Part shown: positions 1 to 6,697 of the stretch, piece after piece
Layout of the letters: the number at the start of each line of letters is the position of its first letter
How positions within the stretch are numbered: position 1 is the first letter of the stretch
DNA from: Bacteroidales bacterium
GTDB lineage: Bacteria > Bacteroidota > Bacteroidia > Bacteroidales > UBA1402
Assembly: GCA_023230125.1 (NCBI GenBank)
Contig: JALNXZ010000061.1
Coordinates: forward strand, 1-7,906
Direction of reading: 5' to 3'
DNA: 7,906 nucleotides
The notes under the pieces: model-generated
The model's input: the letters and a program-made list of their open reading frames with translations, nothing else
Databases searched by the model: none
Told to the model about the DNA's origin: nothing
Made by a program: the position numbers and the translations under genes

Positions 1-292
1 ATTGTGCAACAGCACGGGCATTGCACCCCGGCGCATTGACCCAACGAATGTTTCTTGCTTTGCAGAAATCCGTATCAATATGGTCATATCCGGTCGTTGC
101 TGTTCCGATGAATTTGATATTGGTACCATCAAGGAGTTCACTGGTACAAAAAGTTCGTGTTCGTATGATCATTGCATCGGCATCCAAGAGGTTTTCTTTC
201 CTTATCTCTTTTCCCGGCATATAGACTACTTCAGCATATGGTTCTAGTATACCCTCTAAGAAAGGGATCATGCAATCAGCAACAATTTTCAT
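1..292 (-). CDS. pdxB: Erythronate-4-phosphate dehydrogenase, N-terminal part (cut by window edge)
   Basis: The minus strand from the ATG at 292 reads open to the window edge, giving 97 residues that begin MKIVADCMIPFLEG. PdxB oxidises 4-phospho-D-erythronate with NAD+ in the cytoplasm, the second step of the DXP-dependent route to pyridoxal phosphate. The sequence matches the N-terminal substrate-binding half of the D-isomer 2-hydroxyacid dehydrogenase fold: an RTRT stretch (residues 44-47), the GTATTGYDHID motif (63-73), and NAPGCNARAVAQ (86-97) leading into the NAD-binding domain. PGCN followed by a short A/V run is typical of PdxB rather than of other family members. The usual protein is about 350-380 residues, so roughly three quarters lies outside the window. 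It is transcribed divergently from the LPS genes with its own promoter candidate at 320-350, and looks like an unrelated housekeeping neighbour. Confidence 0.9.
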   Translation of the reverse strand, partial: MKIVADCMIPFLEGILEPYAEVVYMPGKEIRKENLLDADAMIIRTRTFCTSELLDGTNIKFIGTATTGYDHIDTDFCKARNIRWVNAPGCNARAVAQ

Positions 293-319
293 AAAATAAC
301 TAATCTTAATTTCCGACCG

Positions 320-350
320 CAAACGTAAACATTCTTTTTGATTTTGGAAA
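320..350 (-). promoter_or_regulatory. Candidate Bacteroidota promoter for pdxB
   Basis: Read on the minus strand, TACGTTTG (327-320) matches the Bacteroidota -7 consensus TAnnTTTG. Nineteen bases upstream lies TTTC (350-347), one mismatch from the -33 TTTG. Transcription would start near 312, leaving a leader of about 20 nt before the ATG at 292. The call rests on consensus and spacing only. Confidence 0.5.
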
Positions 351-360
351 GGGGTTCTGT

Positions 361-391
361 TTTTATATCTGACAAAATGGATGTATATTTG
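361..391 (+). promoter_or_regulatory. Candidate Bacteroidota promoter for the DUF4254-GT9-kinase operon
   Basis: TATATTTG (384-391) matches TAnnTTTG exactly, and TTTT (361-364) sits 19 bp upstream where TTTG is expected. The predicted start of transcription is near 398. That leaves a short leader of about 19 nt before the ATG at 417 and puts the in-frame ATG at 381 upstream of the transcript, so the element also bears on the choice of start codon. The -33 element is imperfect. Confidence 0.45.
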
Positions 392-416
392 CTCCCGAAC
401 AACAAATAACGGATAC

Positions 417-1028
417 ATGGCTTTCAGTATTCTTTTAAATACCATTTTCAACGAGGCTACTAAATGTTATCATGATTCGGATCATGTAGATGCTTCTAAT
501 CCGAACCCATATTCTCCCAACACCATCGAATATGATCTTTTTTTAAAGAATTGGATTGATGCTGTTCAATGGCATTTGGAAGATATTATCCGGAAACCTC
601 ATATTGATCCCAAAGAAGCTTTGGCTTTGAAACGCCGTATTGACAAGTCAAATCAGGACCGTACAGATTTAGTGGAAAGAATAGACAGCTTTTTTTGGAA
701 GAAGTATAAGGATGTGAAAGTTTTACCTGAGGCTGTCATCAACACGGAAAGCCCTGCTTGGGCGATTGATCGTTTGTCTATCCTGATACTGAAAATCTGG
801 CACATGCGTTCAGAGGTAGAACGGCAGAATGCCACACCTGAACATAAAGACCAGTGTCAGAAGAAACTAAAGATACTACTTGAGCAGAAAAATGATTTAT
901 CTTCGGCCATCGACCAGTTATTGGAGGACATTGAATCTGGCCGCCGGTATATGAAAATGTACAAACAGATGAAGATGTACAATGATCCTTCCCTGAATCC
1001 ATCTTTATATGCATCAAAAACAGAGTAA
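417..1028 (+). CDS. DUF4254 family protein, LPS-locus associated
   Basis: A 203-residue soluble protein of a family known almost only by its domain of unknown function; I recognise it from the overall pattern. It appears almost wholly alpha-helical, with no signal peptide or membrane segment, so it is probably cytoplasmic. Conserved-looking polar blocks are NWIDAVQWHLEDIIR (45-59), KRRIDKSNQDR (72-82), INTESPAWAIDRLSIL (108-123) and a C-terminal KMYKQMKMYNDPSLNP (180-195). The many charged residues in these helices could form a ligand or metal site, but this is inference. I chose the ATG at 417 over the in-frame ATG at 381 because homologues, as I recall them, begin just before the NTIFNE segment, and because the promoter candidate at 361-391 covers 381. 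The stop shares a base with the next start (TAATG), suggesting translational coupling to the GT9 gene and a shared pathway. Confidence 0.85.
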   Translation: MAFSILLNTIFNEATKCYHDSDHVDASNPNPYSPNTIEYDLFLKNWIDAVQWHLEDIIRKPHIDPKEALALKRRIDKSNQDRTDLVERIDSFFWKKYKDVKVLPEAVINTESPAWAIDRLSILILKIWHMRSEVERQNATPEHKDQCQKKLKILLEQKNDLSSAIDQLLEDIESGRRYMKMYKQMKMYNDPSLNPSLYASKTE

Positions 1029-2092
1029 TGGCAAAAATCCTGGTCATAAGACTTTCTGCGTTGGGGGATGTGGCCATCTCTGTCCCACTTTTGCAGAATC
1101 TTGCAGAACAGTATCCTGAGCATCAGTTTATTATGATTTCTTTACCTCTTATGGCAAATCTGTTTGAGAATTGTCCTTCCAATGTTTCATTCAAGGCAGT
1201 TGAGACCAAGGGAAGACATAAGGGAATGCTGGGGTTGATCAGGTTGTTCAAGGAGATAGATGGAAAGCATATTGATGCAGTTTGCGATTTGCACGATACA
1301 CTGCGAAGCCACATTCTCAGTCTCATGTTTGGGATGCATCGTATTCCCGTTTTTAAAATCAATAAGGAACGCAGTGAACGTCGGAAGCTGACCCGTAAGA
1401 ATAATAAGGATCTTAAACAATTAAAGTCTTCTTTTGAACGTTACCGCGAAGTCTTTTCAAAAGCAGGACTTTCTTTGGTATATTTCGATGTTCATCCAAA
1501 AATGGGACCTTCTTCCGAAGCCTTGAAGGAATTTGTACTCGAATACGGACAGAAAACCAACCTATGGATAGGTATTGCCCCTTTTACCAAACATTGTGGA
1601 AAGAAATATCCTCTTAACAAAATGGAGGAAGTCATTGCCCGGTTTGCAGGAGATAATCAGTTTAAGGTGTTCCTTTTTGGCGGTGGAAAAGAAGAACTGA
1701 AAATGATGAAAATTTGGAAAAAAAATTATCCTTCTTTACAGATTCCCAATAGAATAGGTTTAAGCAGAGAATTAAAACTCATGAGTTGTCTGGACATCAT
1801 GTTAACCATGGATTCTGCCAATATGCATCTTGGATCATTGGCTTACACCAAGGTAATCTCTATTTGGGGAGCCACTCATCCTTACGCTGGTTTTTACGGT
1901 TTGTATCAGGATGAACAATATATGATTCAAGCAGACTTGCCTTGCAGGCCATGTTCTGTTTTTGGCAATAAGCCTTGCTATAGAAATGATTATGCTTGCA
2001 TGCTAGCCATCTCTCCAGAACAGATTATTGAAAAAATTGAAAAGGAATTAGGTATAGGAAACGACCCCATGATTTTTTGCTCACACAAGTGA
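1028..2092 (+). CDS. Glycosyltransferase family 9, ADP-heptose:LPS heptosyltransferase-like
   Basis: A 354-residue cytoplasmic GT-B enzyme of the WaaC/WaaF type, expected to transfer heptose or a related sugar from an ADP-sugar to the LPS inner core at the inner face of the cytoplasmic membrane. The N-terminus VIRLSALGDVAISVP (6-20) carries the family motif with an Asp (D14) at the position of the proposed WaaC catalytic base. The donor half shows IGIAPFTKHCGKKYP (181-195), FGGGKEE (217-223) and the signature MDSANMHLGS (261-270) followed by SIWGATHP (278-285). A four-cysteine cluster (C306, C309, C317, C324) lies near the C-terminus, as in many GT9 enzymes. The start is fixed by the TAATG overlap with the DUF4254 gene. 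WaaF-like is a fair description, but Bacteroidota GT9 enzymes can differ in donor, so the sugar is not assigned. Confidence 0.9.
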   Translation: MAKILVIRLSALGDVAISVPLLQNLAEQYPEHQFIMISLPLMANLFENCPSNVSFKAVETKGRHKGMLGLIRLFKEIDGKHIDAVCDLHDTLRSHILSLMFGMHRIPVFKINKERSERRKLTRKNNKDLKQLKSSFERYREVFSKAGLSLVYFDVHPKMGPSSEALKEFVLEYGQKTNLWIGIAPFTKHCGKKYPLNKMEEVIARFAGDNQFKVFLFGGGKEELKMMKIWKKNYPSLQIPNRIGLSRELKLMSCLDIMLTMDSANMHLGSLAYTKVISIWGATHPYAGFYGLYQDEQYMIQADLPCRPCSVFGNKPCYRNDYACMLAISPEQIIEKIEKELGIGNDPMIFCSHK

Positions 2093-2148
2093 ACAATTAT
2101 TTGAGGAGTTACATCGAATGCCTAAATGTTAAAATAGAAAATAATGAG

Positions 2149-2922
2149 ATGAAGTTTTTCATCAACCCAAAATTCCAGTTTTTTGAAGATTTTTTGAAAC
2201 GCCTGCCTGAGTGTTTTGAGAAAGAAGGTCATACGATTTATAAATCTCGTAATGAAGTTAAGACTTTTAAGGTAGAGGGCATGGTCCTGAATGTTAAGAG
2301 TTATCGGAGACCGATTTTTTTAAACAGGGTTATATACACATTTTTTCGTCATTCCAAAGCGAGACGGGCCTATGAAAATGCCCTGGAAGTTACTTCAAGG
2401 GGTTTCGAGACTCCAGCACCTATCGCTTATATTGAGAGAAAAAGGGGAGGTTTGCTTGAAAGGTCCTATTTTGTTTCCTTGCAATGTCCCTATTCCAGAA
2501 TGTTCAGAGAGTTTGAAGGAGATTCCGGCATATCCGGGCGTGAAGATATCATTCAGGCTGCAGGTATTTTGGTGGCGGCATTACATGATGCTGAAATCCT
2601 TCATATGGATCTTTCTGTGGGCAATATCCTTTTTGAAAAAGATGAAACCGGCATCCATTTTAGCCTTGTTGATATGAATCGGATGAAGTTCCGAAAAATT
2701 GGAAAGGAGGCTGGTTGTAAAAATTTTGAAAGATTGAGGGGTGATTCTGATTTTTTCAGGGAATTGGCTGATTCTTATGCAAAAGCCCGTGGCTTTGATG
2801 CTGAATACTGCCTTAAGCGGATGCTCCACTACTATGAGAAAAGTGTAAAAACTTTCAGACGTAAAAGGGAGTTTAAGAATCATTTCCGTCACAAACACGA
2901 CCCTTTGAAGCAGCATGAATAA
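2149..2922 (+). CDS. Lipopolysaccharide kinase (Kdo/WaaP family)
   Basis: A 257-residue kinase-fold protein expected to phosphorylate Kdo or a core sugar of LPS using ATP, on the cytoplasmic side. Visible kinase features are the ATP-binding lysine in LNVK (K50), the catalytic loop HMDLSVGNIL (152-161) with D154 and N159, and the metal-binding Asp in LVDMN (D175), standing in for DFG. Residues 71-80 (ARRAYENALE) correspond to the helix that supplies the conserved Glu in this family. The first in-frame ATG, 2149, gives an N-terminus MKFFINPKF that fits the family; the frame stays open upstream only to a TTG at 2077 inside the GT9 gene, which I consider unlikely. It lies 56 bp after the GT9 stop and is probably in the same operon. 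The basic tail (about 237-257, with KRKREF-like and HFRHKHD segments) overlaps the end of the convergent gene. Confidence 0.87.
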   Translation: MKFFINPKFQFFEDFLKRLPECFEKEGHTIYKSRNEVKTFKVEGMVLNVKSYRRPIFLNRVIYTFFRHSKARRAYENALEVTSRGFETPAPIAYIERKRGGLLERSYFVSLQCPYSRMFREFEGDSGISGREDIIQAAGILVAALHDAEILHMDLSVGNILFEKDETGIHFSLVDMNRMKFRKIGKEAGCKNFERLRGDSDFFRELADSYAKARGFDAEYCLKRMLHYYEKSVKTFRRKREFKNHFRHKHDPLKQHE

Positions 2923-3811
2923 GTGATGAAGGCTTTTTGGCGAGCCTGGTCATAAATATTATGATGTTCATTTTCATCAAAAAAAACCGTTCATTTTCTT
3001 TGTCTACGTGTTTTAGAAAATGAAGTAATGTCCGGAATATCTGATGTGTTGAATACCCTGCCCGTATCATTCGCTTCATGTAGATACTTGTCATATACCG
3101 ATATTCCTCTTTTTGCAAAACCTTTTCAGAAAAGCCGATTAAAGAGACGGGTGTCTTGTCTCCCCATTTTTCCCAATAAGTCAGGCTGTTTTCAACCCAT
3201 TGTCTGCCTTGAAATCCTTTCGAAAAATGTTCAATCAGGATATCGTTGACGGCCCTGTTCTCAAAACCTTGAAAATAAGCCTGAAGGCAAATGTCCATAT
3301 CGTAAAAATGAAAACCTTTATAACGTACATCATCAAATCGTATCTTTTCGAACAACTCTTTACGTATACCCAAAAAAACGCCATCTAGAGCAATCACAGG
3401 CTTTTCATGGCCTTTGTTGTAAACATCTGCATTTTTATAGATGGGTTTTGAGTGCTTATTGTCGGATTGGAGGATATGTTCTGTAAAATGATAAAAACTC
3501 CAGGAAGATGGTATTCGAGGTAGAACAAATCCTCCGCAGACCCCGATTAATCCGCACGACGGATCTTCCAAATGTCTGCATACGGCTTTTCCCCAATCTT
3601 GGGAATGGAAAAGTAAATCTTCATGGATAAAGCAGAGGTAGGGATGATGGCTCATTTCCATCCCCTTGTTATATGCAGAAAAGATGGAATAATTGTTGCC
3701 GGAATTATCTATGACAATAAGCTCATATTCCGTTCCGACAGTCTCATTGATATTTGCTTTCAGAGCATTTAAAGATTTGGGGTTCCTTGAACAGATAATG
3801 ATGGATACCAT
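2873..3811 (-). CDS. GT2-like glycosyltransferase (Glyco_tranf_2_5 type)
   Basis: A 312-residue protein with a GT-A fold of the short glycosyltransferase-like type. It opens MVSIIICSRNP (1-11); ELIVIDNSGNN (30-40) is the nucleotide-binding beta strand and loop, and FIHED (61-65) takes the place of the DXD metal site. Downstream are ALDGVFLGIRKELF (141-154) and FHFYDMDICLQAY (167-179), the acceptor and catalytic segment with acidic residues D171 and D173, then H195. The C-terminal 80 residues are basic and may associate with the membrane, but there is no clear transmembrane helix. The start is forced because an in-frame TAG (3817-3815) lies just upstream. It is the last gene of the minus-strand operon, 14 bp after its neighbour, and its final 50 bp overlap the kinase gene. 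Role: probably outer-core LPS or other surface glycan sugar transfer; donor unknown. Confidence 0.85.
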   Translation of the reverse strand: MVSIIICSRNPKSLNALKANINETVGTEYELIVIDNSGNNYSIFSAYNKGMEMSHHPYLCFIHEDLLFHSQDWGKAVCRHLEDPSCGLIGVCGGFVLPRIPSSWSFYHFTEHILQSDNKHSKPIYKNADVYNKGHEKPVIALDGVFLGIRKELFEKIRFDDVRYKGFHFYDMDICLQAYFQGFENRAVNDILIEHFSKGFQGRQWVENSLTYWEKWGDKTPVSLIGFSEKVLQKEEYRYMTSIYMKRMIRAGYSTHQIFRTLLHFLKHVDKENERFFLMKMNIIIFMTRLAKKPSSLIHAASKGRVCDGNDS

Positions 3812-3814
3812 GGG

Positions 3815-3836
3815 CTATCGTTTTTCTATCGTTTTT
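3815..3836. repeat. 11-bp perfect tandem duplication across a gene junction
   Basis: CTATCGTTTTT occurs twice head to tail (3815-3825 and 3826-3836, plus-strand reading). On the coding strand each copy contains a TAG. The 3826-3828 TAG ends the upstream glycosyltransferase; the 3815-3817 TAG is in frame with the next gene and bounds its start. Removing one copy would leave the coding end intact and cut the intergenic gap from 14 to 3 bp. Confidence 0.9.
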
Positions 3837-4659
3837 CCTGAATCTTCTCGATTCCGTTCAGACAACGGAAATAACCTTTGTGTTGCTTTTCTTTCAACAT
3901 CTTTGAATTCAGGTTCTGGTCTACCCAGTTTTCTTTGTGACACAAATGGTATTGAACAGCCAAATTCCGGACGGATTCAAGTTTGTAACCGGCTTTTTGA
4001 AATCGCCAGATAAGATCAATATCTTCACCAATGGCCGGCAGTTTGTAATCTTCATCAAAACCGTTGATAGTCAGTATGGCCTTTTTGTAGAAAGACATGT
4101 TGCAACCGGTTATGTTTTTTAGTATCCTACCTCTAGGAATAAAACCAAGAACGCCTTTTGGGGCGATAAAGAGACCTTCTTCGGGATAACGGATTCCCTT
4201 TTTGTGAAGTAGTGGTAAATGAAGCAGGAGAAAGCGGTTGATATCCGAAGGAATCATTGTCCCATCAAGAAAAGATTGGGTGAGCTTCTTGTTGAGTTTT
4301 AATCTTTTACCTCCCAATATCAGATTCTCCCTTGATAGACGGAGGTGCTGTTCCATAAACTGTCGATGTAATACGCAATCTCCGTCAATAAAAACCAGAT
4401 ACTCTGATTTTGCTGCGATGATAGCTCGGTTCAAAGCCCGATTTTTTGCCCACCCCAAATCTTCTTGTGTGAGATGTTGCCAAGAATTTTCAAAAGGATA
4501 GTCTTTTAGAAATTTTTTCATGTAACCATGTTCTGCATCTTCAGATATAATGATTTCAAAGTCTTTAAAAGTTTGAGCATTCACTGAATCCAAAACAGCT
4601 TTCAGGAAGTGGGTATCGTTGTAGACTGAAATGATTAATGAGGCTTTAGGTACAGACAT
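3826..4659 (-). CDS. Family 2 glycosyltransferase with galactosyltransferase-like C-terminal region
   Basis: A 277-residue GT-A enzyme. The N-terminus KASLIISVYND (5-15) and FEIIISED (34-41) form the nucleotide-sugar binding region, and FIDGDC (90-95) gives a classical D-x-D metal site (D92, D94). After a variable middle with a leucine-rich segment (NRFLLLHLPLLHKKG, 141-155) comes the acceptor-side block: TGCNMSF (184-190), INGFDEDY (198-205) and GEDIDLIWRF (211-220), the layout of the Glyco_transf_7C region. Histidines H238 and H241 follow. It closely resembles the transferase at 5849-6697 and is probably a paralogue. An in-frame TAA (4665-4663) just upstream forces the start at 4659. It is 33 bp after the GT4 gene and 14 bp before the last gene. 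Likely role: adding a hexose or HexNAc to the LPS outer core; the donor cannot be read from the sequence. Confidence 0.88.
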   Translation of the reverse strand: MSVPKASLIISVYNDTHFLKAVLDSVNAQTFKDFEIIISEDAEHGYMKKFLKDYPFENSWQHLTQEDLGWAKNRALNRAIIAAKSEYLVFIDGDCVLHRQFMEQHLRLSRENLILGGKRLKLNKKLTQSFLDGTMIPSDINRFLLLHLPLLHKKGIRYPEEGLFIAPKGVLGFIPRGRILKNITGCNMSFYKKAILTINGFDEDYKLPAIGEDIDLIWRFQKAGYKLESVRNLAVQYHLCHKENWVDQNLNSKMLKEKQHKGYFRCLNGIEKIQEKR

Positions 4660-4692
4660 GATTTAGGTACAGGGCGTAAAAATTGTTAAAAG

Positions 4693-5814
4693 TTATATGA
4701 GTTGTTGATAGACATTCGTCAACGATCTTGAAATATTCAAGTCGGAAAAATTTTCGATATATAAAAGACCTGCATCGACCATCTTTTTCCTTTTTGAGGT
4801 ATTGTTGAGTATATCATTGATAGCAGCTATGAGTTCTTCCACATGATCATGGTCAATGTAACATGTTTCCGGCCCTCCGGTTTCTTCAAAACAGCTCCCT
4901 TTTGAAGTGATTACCGGAACTTTTGAATGCAAGGCTTCTATGATTGGTATGCCGAAGCCTTCGAAGAGGGAAGGATAAATGAAAATCTCAGCCATTTGGT
5001 AGATGGCAGGCAAATCTTCATTGGGTACATTTGTAAGAAATAGCACTTTTGATTCAATATGATGTTTATCAATCATCTTTTTAAGTTCGTCGAGATATTC
5101 TGTCGGCTTTCCCAATATAACCAAAGGAATATCAATGTGACCACAGATGAGTGCCTGAATGATCAATCCTTGGTTCTTTCGCCTCTCGATGGCTCCGACA
5201 TTCAGCAAATATTGGTCTGGAAGATTATATTTATTTTTGACAATCAACAATTTATCCTCGCTGCATTTTTGCTGAAAGATGGGATTACAACCTTGATATA
5301 TCACTTCGATCTTTTGTTTTTCAATGCCAATATATTCAACCAGATCCCTTTTTGTCTGTTCACTGATAGCAATCACTTTGTCTGCAATCCTGCAACTTCG
5401 AAGATATTTATTTTTATATAATTGCCTGTCAATCAATGTGTAAAGTTGTGGAAATTTTAAAAAGATCACATCATGCATTGTAACTACAGACCTGGCTGAT
5501 GTTTTTTCAATGCCGACAGGCAATTCATGACTCAATCCGTGAAAGATGTCCAGATGCAAACTGTTGATTTTTTTACATTCGTGGAAAGTTCTCCACAATG
5601 CAGGACATTCTTTATAGAACAAACTCTCAGGCTGTATGACCGAACAATTTGACGGTAAATGAAAATCGATGGCATTACGGATTTTCGGTGTAAATAAAAA
5701 GTACTCATTGTCAGGTTGATGATGAGATAGTATACGGAGGGTGTCACGACTGTAATTCCCCAAGCCGCGTGAATTATAAAAAGCTCTTTTTGCGTCAAAT
5801 CCTATCTTCATCAT
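4693..5814 (-). CDS. Family 4 glycosyltransferase (retaining, mannosyltransferase-like)
   Basis: A 373-residue GT-B enzyme of full length for the family. The N-terminal domain starts MKIGFDAKRAF with the glycine-rich acceptor-side loop GLGNYSRDT (17-25); HD at 114-115 (VVTMHDV) and AISEQTKRDL (149-158) are typical positions. The C-terminal domain has VGAIERRKN (206-214), whose R211 and K213 bind donor phosphates, and PSLFEGFGIPIIEAL (281-295), the E-x7-E motif with E285 and E293. This arrangement is common in MtfB/WbaZ-like mannosyltransferases using GDP-mannose or related donors, but the donor is not proven. The start at 5814 is bounded by an in-frame TAG (5823-5821); a second ATG follows immediately at 5811. 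It lies 34 bp after the first GT2 gene in the same operon and would add a sugar with retained configuration to the growing core. Confidence 0.9.
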   Translation of the reverse strand: MMKIGFDAKRAFYNSRGLGNYSRDTLRILSHHQPDNEYFLFTPKIRNAIDFHLPSNCSVIQPESLFYKECPALWRTFHECKKINSLHLDIFHGLSHELPVGIEKTSARSVVTMHDVIFLKFPQLYTLIDRQLYKNKYLRSCRIADKVIAISEQTKRDLVEYIGIEKQKIEVIYQGCNPIFQQKCSEDKLLIVKNKYNLPDQYLLNVGAIERRKNQGLIIQALICGHIDIPLVILGKPTEYLDELKKMIDKHHIESKVLFLTNVPNEDLPAIYQMAEIFIYPSLFEGFGIPIIEALHSKVPVITSKGSCFEETGGPETCYIDHDHVEELIAAINDILNNTSKRKKMVDAGLLYIENFSDLNISRSLTNVYQQLI

Positions 5815-5848
5815 TTTTTGCTATGGATTTTGATTCAGGCATTAAATT

Positions 5849-6697
5849 TTAAATTCCTTTATCAATTTTTCTGATGCCATTGGGCGTTTCTATCTGATGT
5901 TCTTTGCGAATCTGTTTTCTGATGGCTTTGTTTTTTCTAATGATTTCATCCGTTTTATAGGGGCGCTCATGATCCAGGTGAACACAAACTGCTGAATATC
6001 TGATTTGTTTGGATTTGATGCCATTGTTGAAAAGCCTTTCACCAAATTCCCTGTCTTCTCCTCCGTATTCCATCATTTCGTTAAAACCATTGATGGCCAA
6101 TAAGTCTGTCTTCCATCCTGAGGAGTTGCATCCATTCCATGATGCCTTGGCCGTAGTAGCAAAGTTCAGCAGTTTGGAATATGTTTTGCTCTTTAGGAGT
6201 TTTGTACACTTGAAATTGTACTCCAAGCCTTTCTTTTTCAACCATCTCAGGTCAAAAGCCGATTGGTTTGAAATATTTTCTTTGGTCAGGGCCTGACTGA
6301 TGGATAATGGTAGTTTCAAATAGCCGGCGGAGAGAAAATAACGCTTCCTTGCATATTGGGCATGTGTTTCTATAAAATCCTGTCTTGGAATACAATCTTG
6401 GTCGGTAAATATGAGATACTCGGATTCTGCAGCAAGTATGGCTAAATTAAGGATTCGGTTTTTTCGAAAACCTTTATCCTCTTGCCAGACATGTTTGATT
6501 TTAAGGCTTGTCTTTTTCTCAAATGAATGAATCAGTAATTGTGTCTCTTCTGAGGACCCATCGTCTGCAATAATAATCTCGAAATCCTTATAACTTTGGC
6601 TTTCATAACCCCACAAGACCTTTTCCAGCCAAACAGGACTGTTATAGGTGGAGATGATGACACCGATAGTGTTGGGAAAGTCCGTTATTTTACACAT
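5849..6697 (-). CDS. Family 2 glycosyltransferase, first gene of the minus-strand glycan operon
   Basis: A 282-residue GT-A enzyme. IGVIISTYNSP (11-21) and IIIADDGSSEE (41-51) form the UDP/GDP-sugar binding site, WQEDKGFRKNRI (71-82) is a conserved loop of this subgroup, and FTDQDC (97-102) carries the D-x-D metal site (D99, D101). The acceptor and catalytic block is NGCNSSGW (188-195), AINGFNE (201-207) and YGGEDREFGERL (211-222), with the conserved ED pair at 214-215, followed by HLDHERP (240-246). The Glyco_transf_7C-like block and the shared N-R-x-L-N / A-A-x-S-E-Y-L pattern show kinship with the gene at 3826-4659. An in-frame TAG touches the start codon (6700-6698), so translation must begin at 6697. 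A strong promoter candidate lies at 6741-6771, so this is probably the lead gene of the four-gene operon. Sugar and linkage are unknown. Confidence 0.9.
   Translation of the reverse strand: MCKITDFPNTIGVIISTYNSPVWLEKVLWGYESQSYKDFEIIIADDGSSEETQLLIHSFEKKTSLKIKHVWQEDKGFRKNRILNLAILAAESEYLIFTDQDCIPRQDFIETHAQYARKRYFLSAGYLKLPLSISQALTKENISNQSAFDLRWLKKKGLEYNFKCTKLLKSKTYSKLLNFATTAKASWNGCNSSGWKTDLLAINGFNEMMEYGGEDREFGERLFNNGIKSKQIRYSAVCVHLDHERPYKTDEIIRKNKAIRKQIRKEHQIETPNGIRKIDKGI

Noticed and set aside
1..247. Plus-strand open frames at the left edge
   Set aside because: They are antisense to a clear PdxB N-terminus on the minus strand.
778..1123. Two minus-strand open frames opposite the DUF4254/GT9 junction
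   Set aside because: Both are antisense to well-supported coding sequence and look like random translation, with no start context or family resemblance.
2077..2148. N-terminal extension of the kinase from a TTG at 2077 overlapping the GT9 gene
   Set aside because: It is not an ATG, the added 24 residues do not resemble the family, and the ATG at 2149 gives the expected N-terminus.
2581..2916. 111-residue open frame on the minus strand opposite the kinase
   Set aside because: It is antisense to a convincing kinase catalytic region and shows no recognisable domain.
2930..2947. AGGCT / AGCCT inverted repeat with an 8-base loop just past the kinase stop, a possible terminator
   Set aside because: The stem is only 5 bp, no T-run follows on either strand, and it lies inside the coding region of the convergent glycosyltransferase gene.
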